Source: Paracoccus sp. S1E-3
GTDB lineage: Bacteria; Pseudomonadota; Alphaproteobacteria; Rhodobacterales; Rhodobacteraceae
Reading direction: 5' to 3'
Length of the DNA: 64,000 nucleotides
Assembly: GCF_013868135.1 (NCBI RefSeq)
Contig: NZ_JACEMU010000004.1
Location: 1 to 64,000, forward strand
Below the pieces are notes generated by a model, which made no database searches, was not told where the DNA came from, and saw nothing but the letters and a program-made list of their open reading frames with translations. The position numbers were made by a program, and so were the translations under genes. Within the stretch, counting starts at the first letter, position 1, and each line of letters opens with the position of its first letter. Below are positions 9,104-17,570 of this stretch, piece by piece.

Positions 9104-9641
9104 GCGGCCTCTCCTGCAGTTCGGCGGCGATGGCGGTGTCGATGGGGGTGTCGAAGCTTTCGACGATGAACCCCAGCACCGAATAGAAACCGACCGTGGC
9201 GATCAGGTCGAACATGCCCTGCGCGCCAACCAGATCCAGCAACGCCTGCTGCGTGGCGGGCGACAGGCGCCGGTTGTCGAACAGTTCGTCCACGGCCTGG
9301 GCCAGCGTGGCGTCCGCGTCGGCCATGGCGTCCAGCGGACCGGCAATGGTGGCGATGCGGGCATCACTCATCCCGATCCTGCGACCGCGATGGACGTGAT
9401 GGGCCCATTCGTAAGCCGCCCCCAGCCTGTGACCGGTGCGCAGGATCACCACCTCGGACTGGTCGGGGCTCAGGCTGGGATTGCTGACGACATGGCTGCG
9501 CAGCGGCGCCCACGCGGCCAGAAGCGCCGGATGGTGGGCCATCGTGCGATAGACGTTCAGCCCGGTCGCAAAGCCGCCCTTCAGCGCCGCCAGCGATTCG
9601 GGCCAGTCGGAATCCGCGATGGGTTTGAAATCGATGGTCAT
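9093..9641 (-). CDS. Carboxymuconolactone decarboxylase-family (AhpD-like) protein
   Basis: 182-residue all-helical protein of the CMD/AhpD-like superfamily. The family's central helix with EVVILRTGHRLGAAYEWAHHVH is visible near residues 64-85, followed by GRRIGMSDARI. The Cys-x2-Cys pair used by true AhpD peroxidase partners is missing, so it should not be a thiol peroxidase reductase; decarboxylase or gamma-carboxymuconolactone-like roles are possible. It overlaps the downstream FAD oxidoreductase gene, implying a shared pathway. The 260-bp region upstream separates it from the divergent TAXI receptor. Confidence 0.85.
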   Translation of the reverse strand: MTIDFKPIADSDWPESLAALKGGFATGLNVYRTMAHHPALLAAWAPLRSHVVSNPSLSPDQSEVVILRTGHRLGAAYEWAHHVHRGRRIGMSDARIATIAGPLDAMADADATLAQAVDELFDNRRLSPATQQALLDLVGAQGMFDLIATVGFYSVLGFIVESFDTPIDTAIAAELQERPLAT

Positions 9642-9901
9642 GAAAATCTTCCGCCTCCTGTCGGGTCCAAGTCGTCCGCCGCTCCTGTCTGGCCGCTTCG
9701 CGCGCGCTTTGCAAAGCCATTTCCGACGGCCGGACGGTTGGCGCCGCCTGATCCCGGCCGCGATACGAAACTGGAATTTATCAGTGCAGTTTCAATTTTC
9801 TGCAGATCATACCTTCCAGATCCAGGGCGCGCGGCAGAACGGTTGCACTTTTGGCGCAGATATCGGACGGTAGGGCCATCAGAAAACGGGGAGAAGAAAA
9901 G

Positions 9902-10882
9902 ATGAGCCTCAGGACAAGCTTCACCGCCGCGGTCACGTTGGCCATGCTGGCAGGGGGCGCGCAGGCCCAGAGCGCGCCGGAAGAAAAGTTCATCACCATC
10001 GGCACCGGCGGCCAGACCGGCGTTTACTATGTCGTCGGCCAGTCGATCTGTCGTCTGGTCAACCGCGACACCGCGACCACCGGCATCAAATGCACCGCCC
10101 CCTCGACCGGCGGTTCGGTGGCCAATGTCAACGCCATCAAGGCGGGCGAGATGACCATGGGCGTGGCCCAGTCCGACATCCAGTATCATGCCTATAACGG
10201 CGACACCCCGGAATTTTCGGGCGACAACAAGTTCGACAAGGAGCGGGCGATCTTCTCGGTTCATGGCGAACCCTTCACCATCGTCGCCCGCAAGGATGCC
10301 AATATCGCCACCTTCGACGACATGAAGGGCAAGCGCGTCAATGTCGGCAACCCCGGCTCGGGCCAGCTGGCCACGATGGAGGTGGTTCTGGCCGCCAAGG
10401 GTTGGACGATGAAGGATTTCTCGCTCGCCTCGGACCTGAAGCCCGCGGAACAGTCAGCGGCGCTCGGCGACAACAAGGTCGACGCGATCGTCTACACCGC
10501 CGGCCACCCGAACGGCTCGATCCAGGAAGCGACCTCGACCGTCGAGGCCAATCTGGTGCCCGTGACCGGCCCCGAGATCGACAAGCTGGTCGCCGAAAAC
10601 CCCTATTACGCCAAGGCGGTCATTCCGGGCGGCATGTATGCTGGCAACCCCGATCCGGTCGATACCTTCGGCGTCAAGGCCACCTTCGTGACCTCGGCCG
10701 ATGTGCCGGACGATGTGGTCTATGAGGTGGTGAAGGCCGTCTTCGACAATTTCGACCGCTTCAAGGGGCTGCATCCCGCCTTCGCCGACCTGAAGCCGGA
10801 AGAGATGATCTCGCAGGGCAACAGTGCCCCGCTGCATCCCGGCGCCGAGAAATATTACCGCGAAAAAGGCTGGATCAAGTGA
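9902..10882 (+). CDS. TAXI family TRAP transporter solute-binding protein
   Basis: 326-residue periplasmic receptor of a tripartite ATP-independent periplasmic (TRAP) transporter, TAXI subfamily (PF16868). A Sec signal peptide covers about residues 1-23 (AMLAGGAQAQ). The mature N terminus ITIGTGGQTGVYYVVGQSIC is the family signature, followed by STGGSVANVNAIKAGEMTMG and GKRVNVGNPGSGQ. TAXI receptors bind dicarboxylates, glutamate or other organic acids; the ligand is not predictable. ATG at 9902 follows a GGGGAGAAG ribosome site. A terminator follows, then the fused permease, so stoichiometry is likely set by partial termination. Confidence 0.95.
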   Translation: MSLRTSFTAAVTLAMLAGGAQAQSAPEEKFITIGTGGQTGVYYVVGQSICRLVNRDTATTGIKCTAPSTGGSVANVNAIKAGEMTMGVAQSDIQYHAYNGDTPEFSGDNKFDKERAIFSVHGEPFTIVARKDANIATFDDMKGKRVNVGNPGSGQLATMEVVLAAKGWTMKDFSLASDLKPAEQSAALGDNKVDAIVYTAGHPNGSIQEATSTVEANLVPVTGPEIDKLVAENPYYAKAVIPGGMYAGNPDPVDTFGVKATFVTSADVPDDVVYEVVKAVFDNFDRFKGLHPAFADLKPEEMISQGNSAPLHPGAEKYYREKGWIK

Positions 10883-10916
10883 TCTGACCCGCAGGGATTG
10901 CCCTGAATTCAGGCAG

Positions 10917-10952
10917 AAAAACGGCTCCGCCCTTGCAGCGGGGCCGTTTTTT
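10917..10952 (+). terminator. Hairpin terminator between TAXI receptor and permease
   Basis: AAAAACGGCTCCGC pairs with GCGGGGCCGTTTTT (one G-U pair) around a 7-nt loop, ending in a T-run. Located in the receptor-permease gap, it would limit permease transcription relative to the receptor. Confidence 0.85.
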
Positions 10953-11020
10953 ATCAACACTTAAGGAAAACCGCCTTCACAATACCGGGAATAAACCTCG
11001 GCGCAGCAAGGGGATGGGAC

Positions 11021-13888
11021 ATGACTGACGAGAATGATCCGAAGGAGCCGGAGGGCGAGCACCCGCCGCGCCGCGCCACCAACCAGATGGAGGCTGCCGC
11101 GGTGGAAAACGCGGCTGCCGGGGCCGGCGGCCTCAGCCAGGAGGAACTGGACGAGCTGGTCGCGTCCTCAGATACCGGCGCACGGACGCCGGCGGGCTGG
11201 GTCGGGGCGACCATCCTGACGGTGGCTTTTCTGTGGTCGCTGTTCCAGATCTGGATCGCCTCGCCTATCCCCTTCATGCTTAACTGGGGCATCCTGAACG
11301 ACACCGACAGCCGTTCGATCCACCTGGCCTTCGCGATGTTCCTGGCCTATCTGGCCTATCCGGCCGAGCGCGGTCCGGTACAGCTTGCGATTGCGGTGGC
11401 GGTGCCGGCGATCCTGACCTTTCTGTTCATCGGCGCGGGCCCGGTTGGCTCGGCCTGGTGGCTGACGCTGATCGGGGTGGCGGTGATCGTGGCGATCCTG
11501 CTGGGCAGCCCGCGCAACTGGGTGCCGCCATGGGAATGGGCCATGGCGATCGCGTCGGTCTGCGCGGCGCTCTATCTTTATGTCTTCTACGACCAGATCG
11601 CGATGCGGATCGGGCGGCCGATCACGCAGGATCTGGTGATTTCGGTCATCGGAATCCTGCTGCTGCTGGAGGTCACACGCCGCGCGCTGGGTCCGGCGCT
11701 GATGATCGTGGCCGCGCTGTTCCTGGTCTACACCTTCCTCGGGCCGCAAATGCCCGAGATCATCGCCCATAAGGGCAATTCGCTGTCCGAGGTCGCCAAC
11801 CACCAGTGGATCACCACCGAGGGCGTCTTCGGCATCGCGCTTGGCGTGTCGACCAGCTTCGTCTTCCTGTTCGTGCTGTTCGGGGCGCTGCTGGACAAGG
11901 CGGGGGCCGGGAATTACTTCATCCAGGTCGCGTTTTCGCTGATGGGGCACCTGCGCGGCGGCCCGGCGAAGGCGGCGGTGGTCAGCTCGGCCATGACCGG
12001 GCTGATCTCGGGATCCTCCATCGCCAATGTGGTGACCACCGGCACCTTCACCATCCCGCTGATGAAGCGCGTGGGCTTTTCCAGCGAAAAGGCCGGCGCG
12101 GTCGAGGTGGCCTCCTCGGTCAACGGCCAGATCATGCCGCCAGTCATGGGGGCTGCGGCCTTCCTGATGGTGGAATATGTCGGCATCCCCTATTCCGAGG
12201 TGGTCAAGCACGCCGTCATTCCTGCGACGATCTCCTATATCGCGCTCGTCTATATCGTCCATCTGGAGGCGGTGAAGACCGGGATGCGCGGGCTGCCGCG
12301 CGCCTATCCGCCCAGTCCCTGGCTGCGTTGGCTGACCGGCATCGCCTTCGGCGTCATGTCGATCTGCATCCTGTCGCTGCTGGTCTATTACGGCATGGGC
12401 TGGATTCGTCCGACCTTCGGGGCGGCGGCGAATTACGTGATCTTCGGGCTGCTCTGCCTTGTCTATGTCGCGCTGCTGAAAGTCGCCGCGCGCGAGGAGC
12501 CGCTGCAGATCGACAATCCCAACGCCGAAATCACCCAGCTGCCGCTGCCGGGTCCGACCGTGCGCTCGGGCCTGTATTTCCTTCTGCCGGTGGTGGTGCT
12601 GATCTGGGCGCTGATGGTGGATCGGCTGTCGCCGGGCCTGTCGGCATTCTGGGCCACGGCCTTCATGATCTTCATCCTGCTGACCCAGCGTCCGCTGATG
12701 CTGCTGATGCGCGGCGAGGATCAGTCGGGCAATACCACCATGGGCGCGGCCTTCCGCGGCGGCGTCAGTGACCTGGTCGACGGGATGATCGCGGGCGCGC
12801 GCAACATGATCGGCATCGGCATCGCCACCGCGACCGCCGGGATCATCGTCGGCGCGGTCAGCCAGACCGGCGTCGGCTCCGCGCTTGCGGATGTGGTCGA
12901 GGTGATGGCGGCGCAGATCTCGGCCATCACGGGCGGTTATGTGTCGCAACTGCTGGCGATCCTGTTCCTGACGGCGATCCTGTCGCTGATCCTGGGGATG
13001 GGGCTGCCGACCACGGCGAATTACATTGTCGTCTCGGCGCTGTTGGCGCCGGTGATCGTGACGCTGGGGGCGCAGAACGGGCTGCTGGTGCCGCTGATCG
13101 CGGTGCATCTGTTCGTCTTCTATTTCGGCATCATGGCCGATGTGACGCCACCCGTGGGACTTGCCAGTTTCGCGGCGGCGGCAGTGTCGGGAGGTGATCC
13201 GATCAGGACGGGGATCGTGGCCTTCTTCTACAGCCTGCGGACGGCGGCGCTGCCCTTCCTGTTCATCTTCAACACCGATCTTCTGCTGATCAATGTGGGA
13301 TGGGTGCAGGGCATCTTCGTCTTCATCACCGCCAGCATCGCGATGCTGCTGTTCGCGGCCGCCACGCAGGGCTGGTTCCTGACCCGCAGCACGATTCTGG
13401 AAACCATCGCGCTGCTGCTGATCGCCTTCACCATTTTCCGTCCGGGCTTCTGGATGGACATGATCGCGCCGCCCTGGCACGACATGGCCCCCACCCAGCT
13501 GGAACAGGCGCTGGAGGAATCCCCCGTGGGCGCGCCGCTTCGCCTCGACCTGGCAGGCGTGAACGATGTCGGCAAACCGGTCGAATTCCGGGTCGAGATG
13601 ACGGTCCCCGAAGGCGCCACCGGCGCCGAGCGTCAGGCGGCGCTGGGGCTGACCACCGTCACCAACGGGGACGAGGTCATCGTCGATGACGTGGCCTTCG
13701 ACAGTCCGGCGCAGAAGGCCGGCATGGACTGGGATCAGAAGATCCTGCTGATCCAGGCGCCCAATCCCGCGCCCTCGAAATACTGGATGTATATCCCGGC
13801 TTTCGCGGCGCTGGCGCTGGTGATCTGGCTGCAACGCCGTCGGATGACGCCGGACGAACGCGCCGGCGGCAGCACGGCTGCGGCATAG
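11021..13888 (+). CDS. TRAP transporter fused permease (4TM/12TM)
   Basis: 955-residue fused TRAP permease, the membrane partner of the TAXI receptor; it uses a cation gradient to import the receptor's ligand. A hydrophilic N-terminal 60 residues precede the DctQ-like helices, then the DctM-like domain with motifs GLISGSSIANVVTTGTFTIP, MPPVMGAAAFLM and LGMGLPTTANYIVVSALLAP. The C-terminal region is DUF3394-like: after the last transporter helices an extracytoplasmic portion contains EVIVDDVAFDSPAQKAGM, which reads like a PDZ fold, then a final helix and basic tail. Start ATG at 11021. The universal stress gene follows 15 nt downstream. Confidence 0.94.
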   Translation: MTDENDPKEPEGEHPPRRATNQMEAAAVENAAAGAGGLSQEELDELVASSDTGARTPAGWVGATILTVAFLWSLFQIWIASPIPFMLNWGILNDTDSRSIHLAFAMFLAYLAYPAERGPVQLAIAVAVPAILTFLFIGAGPVGSAWWLTLIGVAVIVAILLGSPRNWVPPWEWAMAIASVCAALYLYVFYDQIAMRIGRPITQDLVISVIGILLLLEVTRRALGPALMIVAALFLVYTFLGPQMPEIIAHKGNSLSEVANHQWITTEGVFGIALGVSTSFVFLFVLFGALLDKAGAGNYFIQVAFSLMGHLRGGPAKAAVVSSAMTGLISGSSIANVVTTGTFTIPLMKRVGFSSEKAGAVEVASSVNGQIMPPVMGAAAFLMVEYVGIPYSEVVKHAVIPATISYIALVYIVHLEAVKTGMRGLPRAYPPSPWLRWLTGIAFGVMSICILSLLVYYGMGWIRPTFGAAANYVIFGLLCLVYVALLKVAAREEPLQIDNPNAEITQLPLPGPTVRSGLYFLLPVVVLIWALMVDRLSPGLSAFWATAFMIFILLTQRPLMLLMRGEDQSGNTTMGAAFRGGVSDLVDGMIAGARNMIGIGIATATAGIIVGAVSQTGVGSALADVVEVMAAQISAITGGYVSQLLAILFLTAILSLILGMGLPTTANYIVVSALLAPVIVTLGAQNGLLVPLIAVHLFVFYFGIMADVTPPVGLASFAAAAVSGGDPIRTGIVAFFYSLRTAALPFLFIFNTDLLLINVGWVQGIFVFITASIAMLLFAAATQGWFLTRSTILETIALLLIAFTIFRPGFWMDMIAPPWHDMAPTQLEQALEESPVGAPLRLDLAGVNDVGKPVEFRVEMTVPEGATGAERQAALGLTTVTNGDEVIVDDVAFDSPAQKAGMDWDQKILLIQAPNPAPSKYWMYIPAFAALALVIWLQRRRMTPDERAGGSTAAA

Positions 13889-13903
13889 GGAAAGGAAAAG
13901 CGG

Positions 13904-14329
13904 ATGTTCAAGACCATCCTTCTGCCGATCGACCTGCAGCACGCCTCCAGTTGGGAACATGCCCTGCCGGTGGCGCGGAAATTGCTGGATGCGGATGGCA
14001 AGCTGCATATTCTGGGCATCGTCCATGACGTGGGCAATGCCTGGGTCGCCAGCTACCTGCCCAAGGGCTATGAAAAGCGTGCATTGGAGGAGATGAAAGC
14101 GCAGCTTGGCGCCTTCGTCGCGCGCGAGCTGCCGGGCGTGGCCAATGTCGTCACCCATGTGGGTCACGGCCATGTCGCCGAGACCGTGGTGGCCATGGCC
14201 GAGAAGGTCCATGCCGACCTGATCGTGCTGGCCGCGAATGCCCCGGACGAGCTGCGGACCTTTCGGATCAGCGCCAGCGCCGACCGGGTGGTGCGCCACT
14301 CGCCGGTCAGCGTGATGATTGTTCGCTAG
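13904..14329 (+). CDS. Universal stress protein family (UspA-like)
   Basis: 141-residue single-domain Usp. The N-terminal ILLPIDLQHASSWEHA strand-helix and the C-terminal ADRVVRHSPVSVMIVR are typical; the expected ATP-binding G-2x-G-9x-G(S/T) motif is not intact near ANAPDELRTFRISASAD, so nucleotide binding is uncertain. It is 15 nt downstream of the TRAP permease. In known TRAP operons (TeaABCD of Halomonas) a Usp partner binds ATP and modulates transport, which is the likely context here. Confidence 0.9.
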   Translation: MFKTILLPIDLQHASSWEHALPVARKLLDADGKLHILGIVHDVGNAWVASYLPKGYEKRALEEMKAQLGAFVARELPGVANVVTHVGHGHVAETVVAMAEKVHADLIVLAANAPDELRTFRISASADRVVRHSPVSVMIVR

Positions 14330-14348
14330 GCTTTTGCCTTGGCACCGG

Positions 14349-14376
14349 AAAGGGCGGCCCTTCGCGGCCGCCCTTT
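14349..14376. terminator. Terminator after the TRAP-Usp operon
   Basis: AAAGGGCGGCC and GGCCGCCCTTT pair perfectly around a 6-nt loop, 20 bp after the Usp stop. The T-run is short (TTT). The remaining sequence to 14559 shows no gene. Confidence 0.75.
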
Positions 14377-14559
14377 GCATTCAGAGATGCGATTTTCGGG
14401 GGCGCCAAGGCCATCACCTGCGCCAAAGCCGAGAGGCGCAATCTGGCACCGGATGCTTCGCCCCGGCGCCCAGCCCGCGGCCCATGACCCGCGGGCGCGT
14501 GCGGGGCTGCCTTCCGCGCGTGGCGGGGGAAAACCGGACAGCCTATTCGATCTTCGCTG

Positions 14560-15039
14560 CTACAGCGCAGTTTCTGGCGCGGTGGGTGCAAGTCGTGCTG
14601 GCGGCGGGGCCGATTGCTGCTCCTGCGGCAGCAGGCGCTGCAACTCCTCCAGCGGGGGCGGAGGCGGCGCATCGGCGCGGCGGCGGATCAGGATGTCGCC
14701 GTTGGGCAGCCGCTCGGGGCGCTCGTAATTGCGGATATCGTCCATCACCTCGCCGAGTTCGTTCAGGGCCGGACGAAACTCGTCCGCGGTCGAGGCCAGT
14801 TCGTTCGCCAGCCCCTCCAGATGTGGCTGCAGGCGCTGGAAGACATCGCCCATGATGCCTTCCAGATCGCCCGTCAGCCCGTCGCTGCTGCGCTCGGGCA
14901 GAGTGAAGGGGTCCTCGGGCAGGGGGGTGGTGCCCTGCGGCGTGTCATCGGCGGGCGGCATCTGCCATTGCTGGGCCAGAAGCGGCGCGCCGAGCGCCAG
15001 TGTAAGCGCCGCCGCCGCGATCAGTTTCATGCGTGCCAT
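14560..15039 (-). CDS. Periplasmic hypothetical protein (helical, signal peptide)
   Basis: 159 residues. A Sec signal peptide is clear (MKLIAAAALTLALGAPLLAQ, cleavage near residue 22). The mature protein has a Pro-rich start, a central amphipathic helical segment of about 50 residues (IMGDVFQRLQPHLEGLANEL through MDDIRNYE), the motif ERLPNGDILIRRRADAPPPPP, and a Gln/Pro-rich tail. I do not recognise a characterised family; proteins with the same layout are seen in Rhodobacteraceae. ATG at 15039 follows GGGGAA; a second Met three codons in is an alternative start. Confidence 0.72.
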   Translation of the reverse strand: MARMKLIAAAALTLALGAPLLAQQWQMPPADDTPQGTTPLPEDPFTLPERSSDGLTGDLEGIMGDVFQRLQPHLEGLANELASTADEFRPALNELGEVMDDIRNYERPERLPNGDILIRRRADAPPPPPLEELQRLLPQEQQSAPPPARLAPTAPETAL

Positions 15040-15125
15040 CGGGGTTCCCCTGTTCCTTCAGAAAACAGAACCGCCAGCGCCCGGCCATGGTTCCCGTGCG
15101 CCCTCCGCGCTTCGGGATCGCGGCA

Positions 15126-15842
15126 TCAGGACGGCTGCGGGACCCGCAGCCGGCGGTACTGCGCCCAGGCGTCGTTGATGGCGCGGGTGCGGGTTTCGGC
15201 CAGCCGGATCGCCTCACGCGGGAGGCCGGCGGCAATCGCCCGGTCGGGATGATTTTCGCGCACCAGACTGCGCCAGCGGGCGCGCGCCTCCTCGAGCGTG
15301 GCGTCGGGGGGCAGGCCCAGCACGACATGCGGCGGAGTCGCGGCTTCGGCATCGTGGCGGGCAATGATGGCGGCCAGACGCGGGGGGGCGATCCCGAAGA
15401 TGCGGGCCACGTCCTCCAGCATCTCGTGTTCGGCCGCGTGCAGCGCGCCATCGGCGGTGCCGATGATGACCATGCCCTCGATCACGTCGTCCAGCACCGG
15501 GTCGCCGGCGGGGAACATGCGCGCGATCCGCCGCGCCCAGGCGTCATATCCGGCCACATCCTGCCGGGCCAGGTCGAAGACGCGGCCGGCATTCTTTTCC
15601 TCGGACCGGGGAATGGTGAAGATGCGCCGGAAGGCTGCGACCTCGGAGCGGTGGACGCGGCCATCGGCCTTGGCCATCTTGGCGGCAAGCGCGATAACGG
15701 CGATGGTGAAGGCCACCGATTTTTCCGGCGGCGTCGCCGGTTTCCGGGCGCCGATGAAGGCCGCCATGCGGTCAACGATCCGGCGCCAGAAACTGCGCGG
15801 CGGCGGAAGTTCGGGGGCTGAAAGGATCGCGGTATCGGACAT
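15126..15842 (-). CDS. DjlA-like protein: TerB domain plus C-terminal J domain
   Basis: 238 residues. A TerB-like helical domain (ALAAKMAKADGRVHRSEVAAFR near residues 50-70 and TADGALHAAEHEMLEDVARIFG near 130) is followed by a C-terminal J domain with HPD in RENHPDRAIA. This TerB-J order is that of DjlA-type Hsp70 cochaperones, but the N-terminal DjlA membrane helix is replaced by the basic SFWRRIVDRMAAFIGARK and a hydrophobic stretch around residues 40-55. MSDTAIL at 15842 was taken as start; an in-frame ATG at 15872, four bases after the upstream stop, is an alternative. Last gene of the trpA-led set. Confidence 0.85.
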   Translation of the reverse strand: MSDTAILSAPELPPPRSFWRRIVDRMAAFIGARKPATPPEKSVAFTIAVIALAAKMAKADGRVHRSEVAAFRRIFTIPRSEEKNAGRVFDLARQDVAGYDAWARRIARMFPAGDPVLDDVIEGMVIIGTADGALHAAEHEMLEDVARIFGIAPPRLAAIIARHDAEAATPPHVVLGLPPDATLEEARARWRSLVRENHPDRAIAAGLPREAIRLAETRTRAINDAWAQYRRLRVPQPS

Positions 15843-15875
15843 ACCGGCGATGCTAACGGGTTTTGGCGCCATGTG

Positions 15876-16505
15876 CTAGGCGGCCCGGATCGCCCCCGCG
15901 AAGATCAGGGCCTGCCCGCCCCAATAGGCCGGCCAGAGCAGCAGCGACAGACGTTTTCGCGTCTGCGCCGCCCGCGCCACGAACAGCCTGAGCGCCAGCA
16001 GCAGGTCCGAGGCCACAAACAGCGCTGCCCCCAGCATCGCCGGCCAGAGCAGCGAGGGCAGGGTGGTCGCGGCCGCGGCCATCAGGGAGATGACCCAGAC
16101 ATAGGCGCGCACCGGCGCCTTCAGCGCACCTGTATGGCGCAGCAGCCAGGCTTCGGTCGACAAGGCGAGCGCCAGCATGGGCAGCGCGCAGATCATGCGT
16201 GCCGCGTGACCCGGCGTGAACATCCAGCCCGCATAGGCCAGGTGCCCCGCCGCAAAGGCCGCCATGCCGGCCAGAAAAGCCGTCTCGGCCCGGCGGGTCA
16301 GGAAGTAATCGCCAACCGCGCCAAGCGCCAGCCCCAGCACCACCGGCATCGGCGCACCCGCCGCCAGCCCGGCCATCGCCAGCGCCGCCGTGGCTCCGGT
16401 CTTCGCCGCCGAGGCCAGCGGCCCCGGATGCTCGGCCCCGGCGCCGCGCAGCTGATAGGTCAGCGCCAGCGCCGCGCCGAGGGCAACCAGCAGTCCCGCG
16501 ATCAC
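15876..16505 (-). CDS. YhhN family membrane protein (lysoplasmalogenase-like)
   Basis: 209-residue polytopic protein of the YhhN/TMEM86 family (PF07947). The conserved GAVGDYFL and ASDLLLALRLF motifs carry the acidic residues thought to be catalytic in TMEM86B lysoplasmalogenase, an alkenyl ether hydrolase. About seven to eight hydrophobic helices are visible. The GTG start at 16505 overlaps the TGA of the GNAT gene (GTGA), indicating translational coupling; the longer frame is a shadow of the GNAT gene. Bacterial function is largely uncharacterised. Confidence 0.88.
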   Translation of the reverse strand: MIAGLLVALGAALALTYQLRGAGAEHPGPLASAAKTGATAALAMAGLAAGAPMPVVLGLALGAVGDYFLTRRAETAFLAGMAAFAAGHLAYAGWMFTPGHAARMICALPMLALALSTEAWLLRHTGALKAPVRAYVWVISLMAAAATTLPSLLWPAMLGAALFVASDLLLALRLFVARAAQTRKRLSLLLWPAYWGGQALIFAGAIRAA

Positions 16506-16993
16506 CGCGACAGGTCCTTGCCCATCAGGACCAGCTCGTGCCACTGGCCGAATTTGAACCCCGCCGCCGGGATGCGCCCCCATTCGGCATAGCCGTGGCG
16601 GGCGTGAAAGGCGATCGATCCGGCATTCGAGCCGGTGATGCCGCCGATCATCAGCCGCGCGCCACGATGTCGGGCATGGTCTTCAAGATGGCGCAGCAAC
16701 GCCGCGCCAAGACCGGCGCCGCGCGCGGCGGGGGTGGTATAGATCGTGTGCTCCATCGAATGGGCGTAGCCGCCGCCGGTGCGAAACTGGCCGTAAGCGG
16801 CAAAGGCGGTGACGCTGCCGTTGCTTTCGGCGACGAAGACGCCATGGCCCGCATCCTGCTTCGCGGCGATATAGTCCCGGATCTCGGCGTCGCTGCGCGG
16901 TGTCGGCCAGAAGGTGATGGCGGTGTCGCGGATGATCGGGTTCCAGATCGCGCCTATGGCAGCGGCGTCTTCCGGTGTGGCGTCGCGGATCAC
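16502..16993 (-). CDS. GNAT N-acetyltransferase (phosphinothricin acetyltransferase-like)
   Basis: 163-residue GCN5-related acetyltransferase beginning (V/M)IRDATPEDAAAIGAIWN. The acetyl-CoA loop is ARGAGLGAALLRHLEDHAR near 95-113, followed by the strand GARLMIGGITGSNAGSIAFH typical of the PAT/Bar/YncA subgroup, whose members acetylate phosphinothricin, methionine sulfone or related small amines. The GTG start overlaps the previous gene's TGA (GTGA), and the same arrangement links it to yhhN, so this is a compact coupled operon. Exact substrate unknown. Confidence 0.9.
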   Translation of the reverse strand: MIRDATPEDAAAIGAIWNPIIRDTAITFWPTPRSDAEIRDYIAAKQDAGHGVFVAESNGSVTAFAAYGQFRTGGGYAHSMEHTIYTTPAARGAGLGAALLRHLEDHARHRGARLMIGGITGSNAGSIAFHARHGYAEWGRIPAAGFKFGQWHELVLMGKDLSR

Positions 16994-17568
16994 AGCGTCA
17001 CCTTGCCCGAGGGCGTCGAGATATGGGCGACAAGCTGCGGGTCCGTTTGCGATATCGACAGTCTGGGATCTTTCATGTCCAGCTTCGGCGGCTTCGGATG
17101 ATGCAGGTCCAGCCGCAGCAGGCGCAGGCCCTGATCGGGCATGGTTTCGGTCGGATGCGGGCCGTTTCCCCAGTCGATGCGCAGGGGGTCGAGACCGTCG
17201 CAATCGCTCTGCCCGCTGTCGGGAACGGCGATGCGCCAGTGCAGATCGCCGCGTGCTGCCTCGCGGATCGTGCTGCCGGGGGGCGCGGTCAGCGGCCTGG
17301 CGCGGCACACCCAGGTGACCAGCCGGGGCGGCCCGCGGAAATCGTCCAGACCGAACCAGCGCGGATGGGTCGGGGCTTCCGCGTCGGGATCAATGGCGAT
17401 CAGTTCGACATATTCGCGGGCGGTCAGCCGCCACAGCCGGTTATGGGTGCCCATGAGGGCGTGCTTGCCGCCCGGCATCGGGGGCGAGCGGAACAGATCG
17501 GACAGCACCGCCTCGCCCTCGGGCAGGCTTTCTGCGGCGACGACGAGGTGGTCGATTTCCAGCGGCAT
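16990..17568 (-). CDS. VOC family protein (glyoxalase-like domain)
   Basis: 192 residues matching the Glyoxalase-like domain family (PF13468): LEIDHLVVAAESLPEGEAVL at the N terminus, GGKHALMGTHNRLWRL, and EYVELIAIDPDA. Vicinal-oxygen-chelate proteins bind a metal through His/Glu; His7, His36 and Glu54 are candidates. Function unknown. It begins three bases after the trpA stop and its TGA overlaps the GNAT GTG, so it is in the trpA transcript. Confidence 0.85.
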   Translation of the reverse strand: MPLEIDHLVVAAESLPEGEAVLSDLFRSPPMPGGKHALMGTHNRLWRLTAREYVELIAIDPDAEAPTHPRWFGLDDFRGPPRLVTWVCRARPLTAPPGSTIREAARGDLHWRIAVPDSGQSDCDGLDPLRIDWGNGPHPTETMPDQGLRLLRLDLHHPKPPKLDMKDPRLSISQTDPQLVAHISTPSGKVTL

Positions 17569-17570
17569 GG

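Noticed and set aside
13504-13888. C-terminal region of the TRAP permease as a separate protein
   Set aside because: The reading frame is continuous with the permease and ends in a membrane helix, so it is treated as part of the same protein.
11168-14380. 1070-codon open frame opposite the TRAP permease and Usp genes
   Set aside because: It is a GC-driven shadow: His/Arg/Gln/Asp-rich sequence with no domain, exactly antisense to well-recognised genes.
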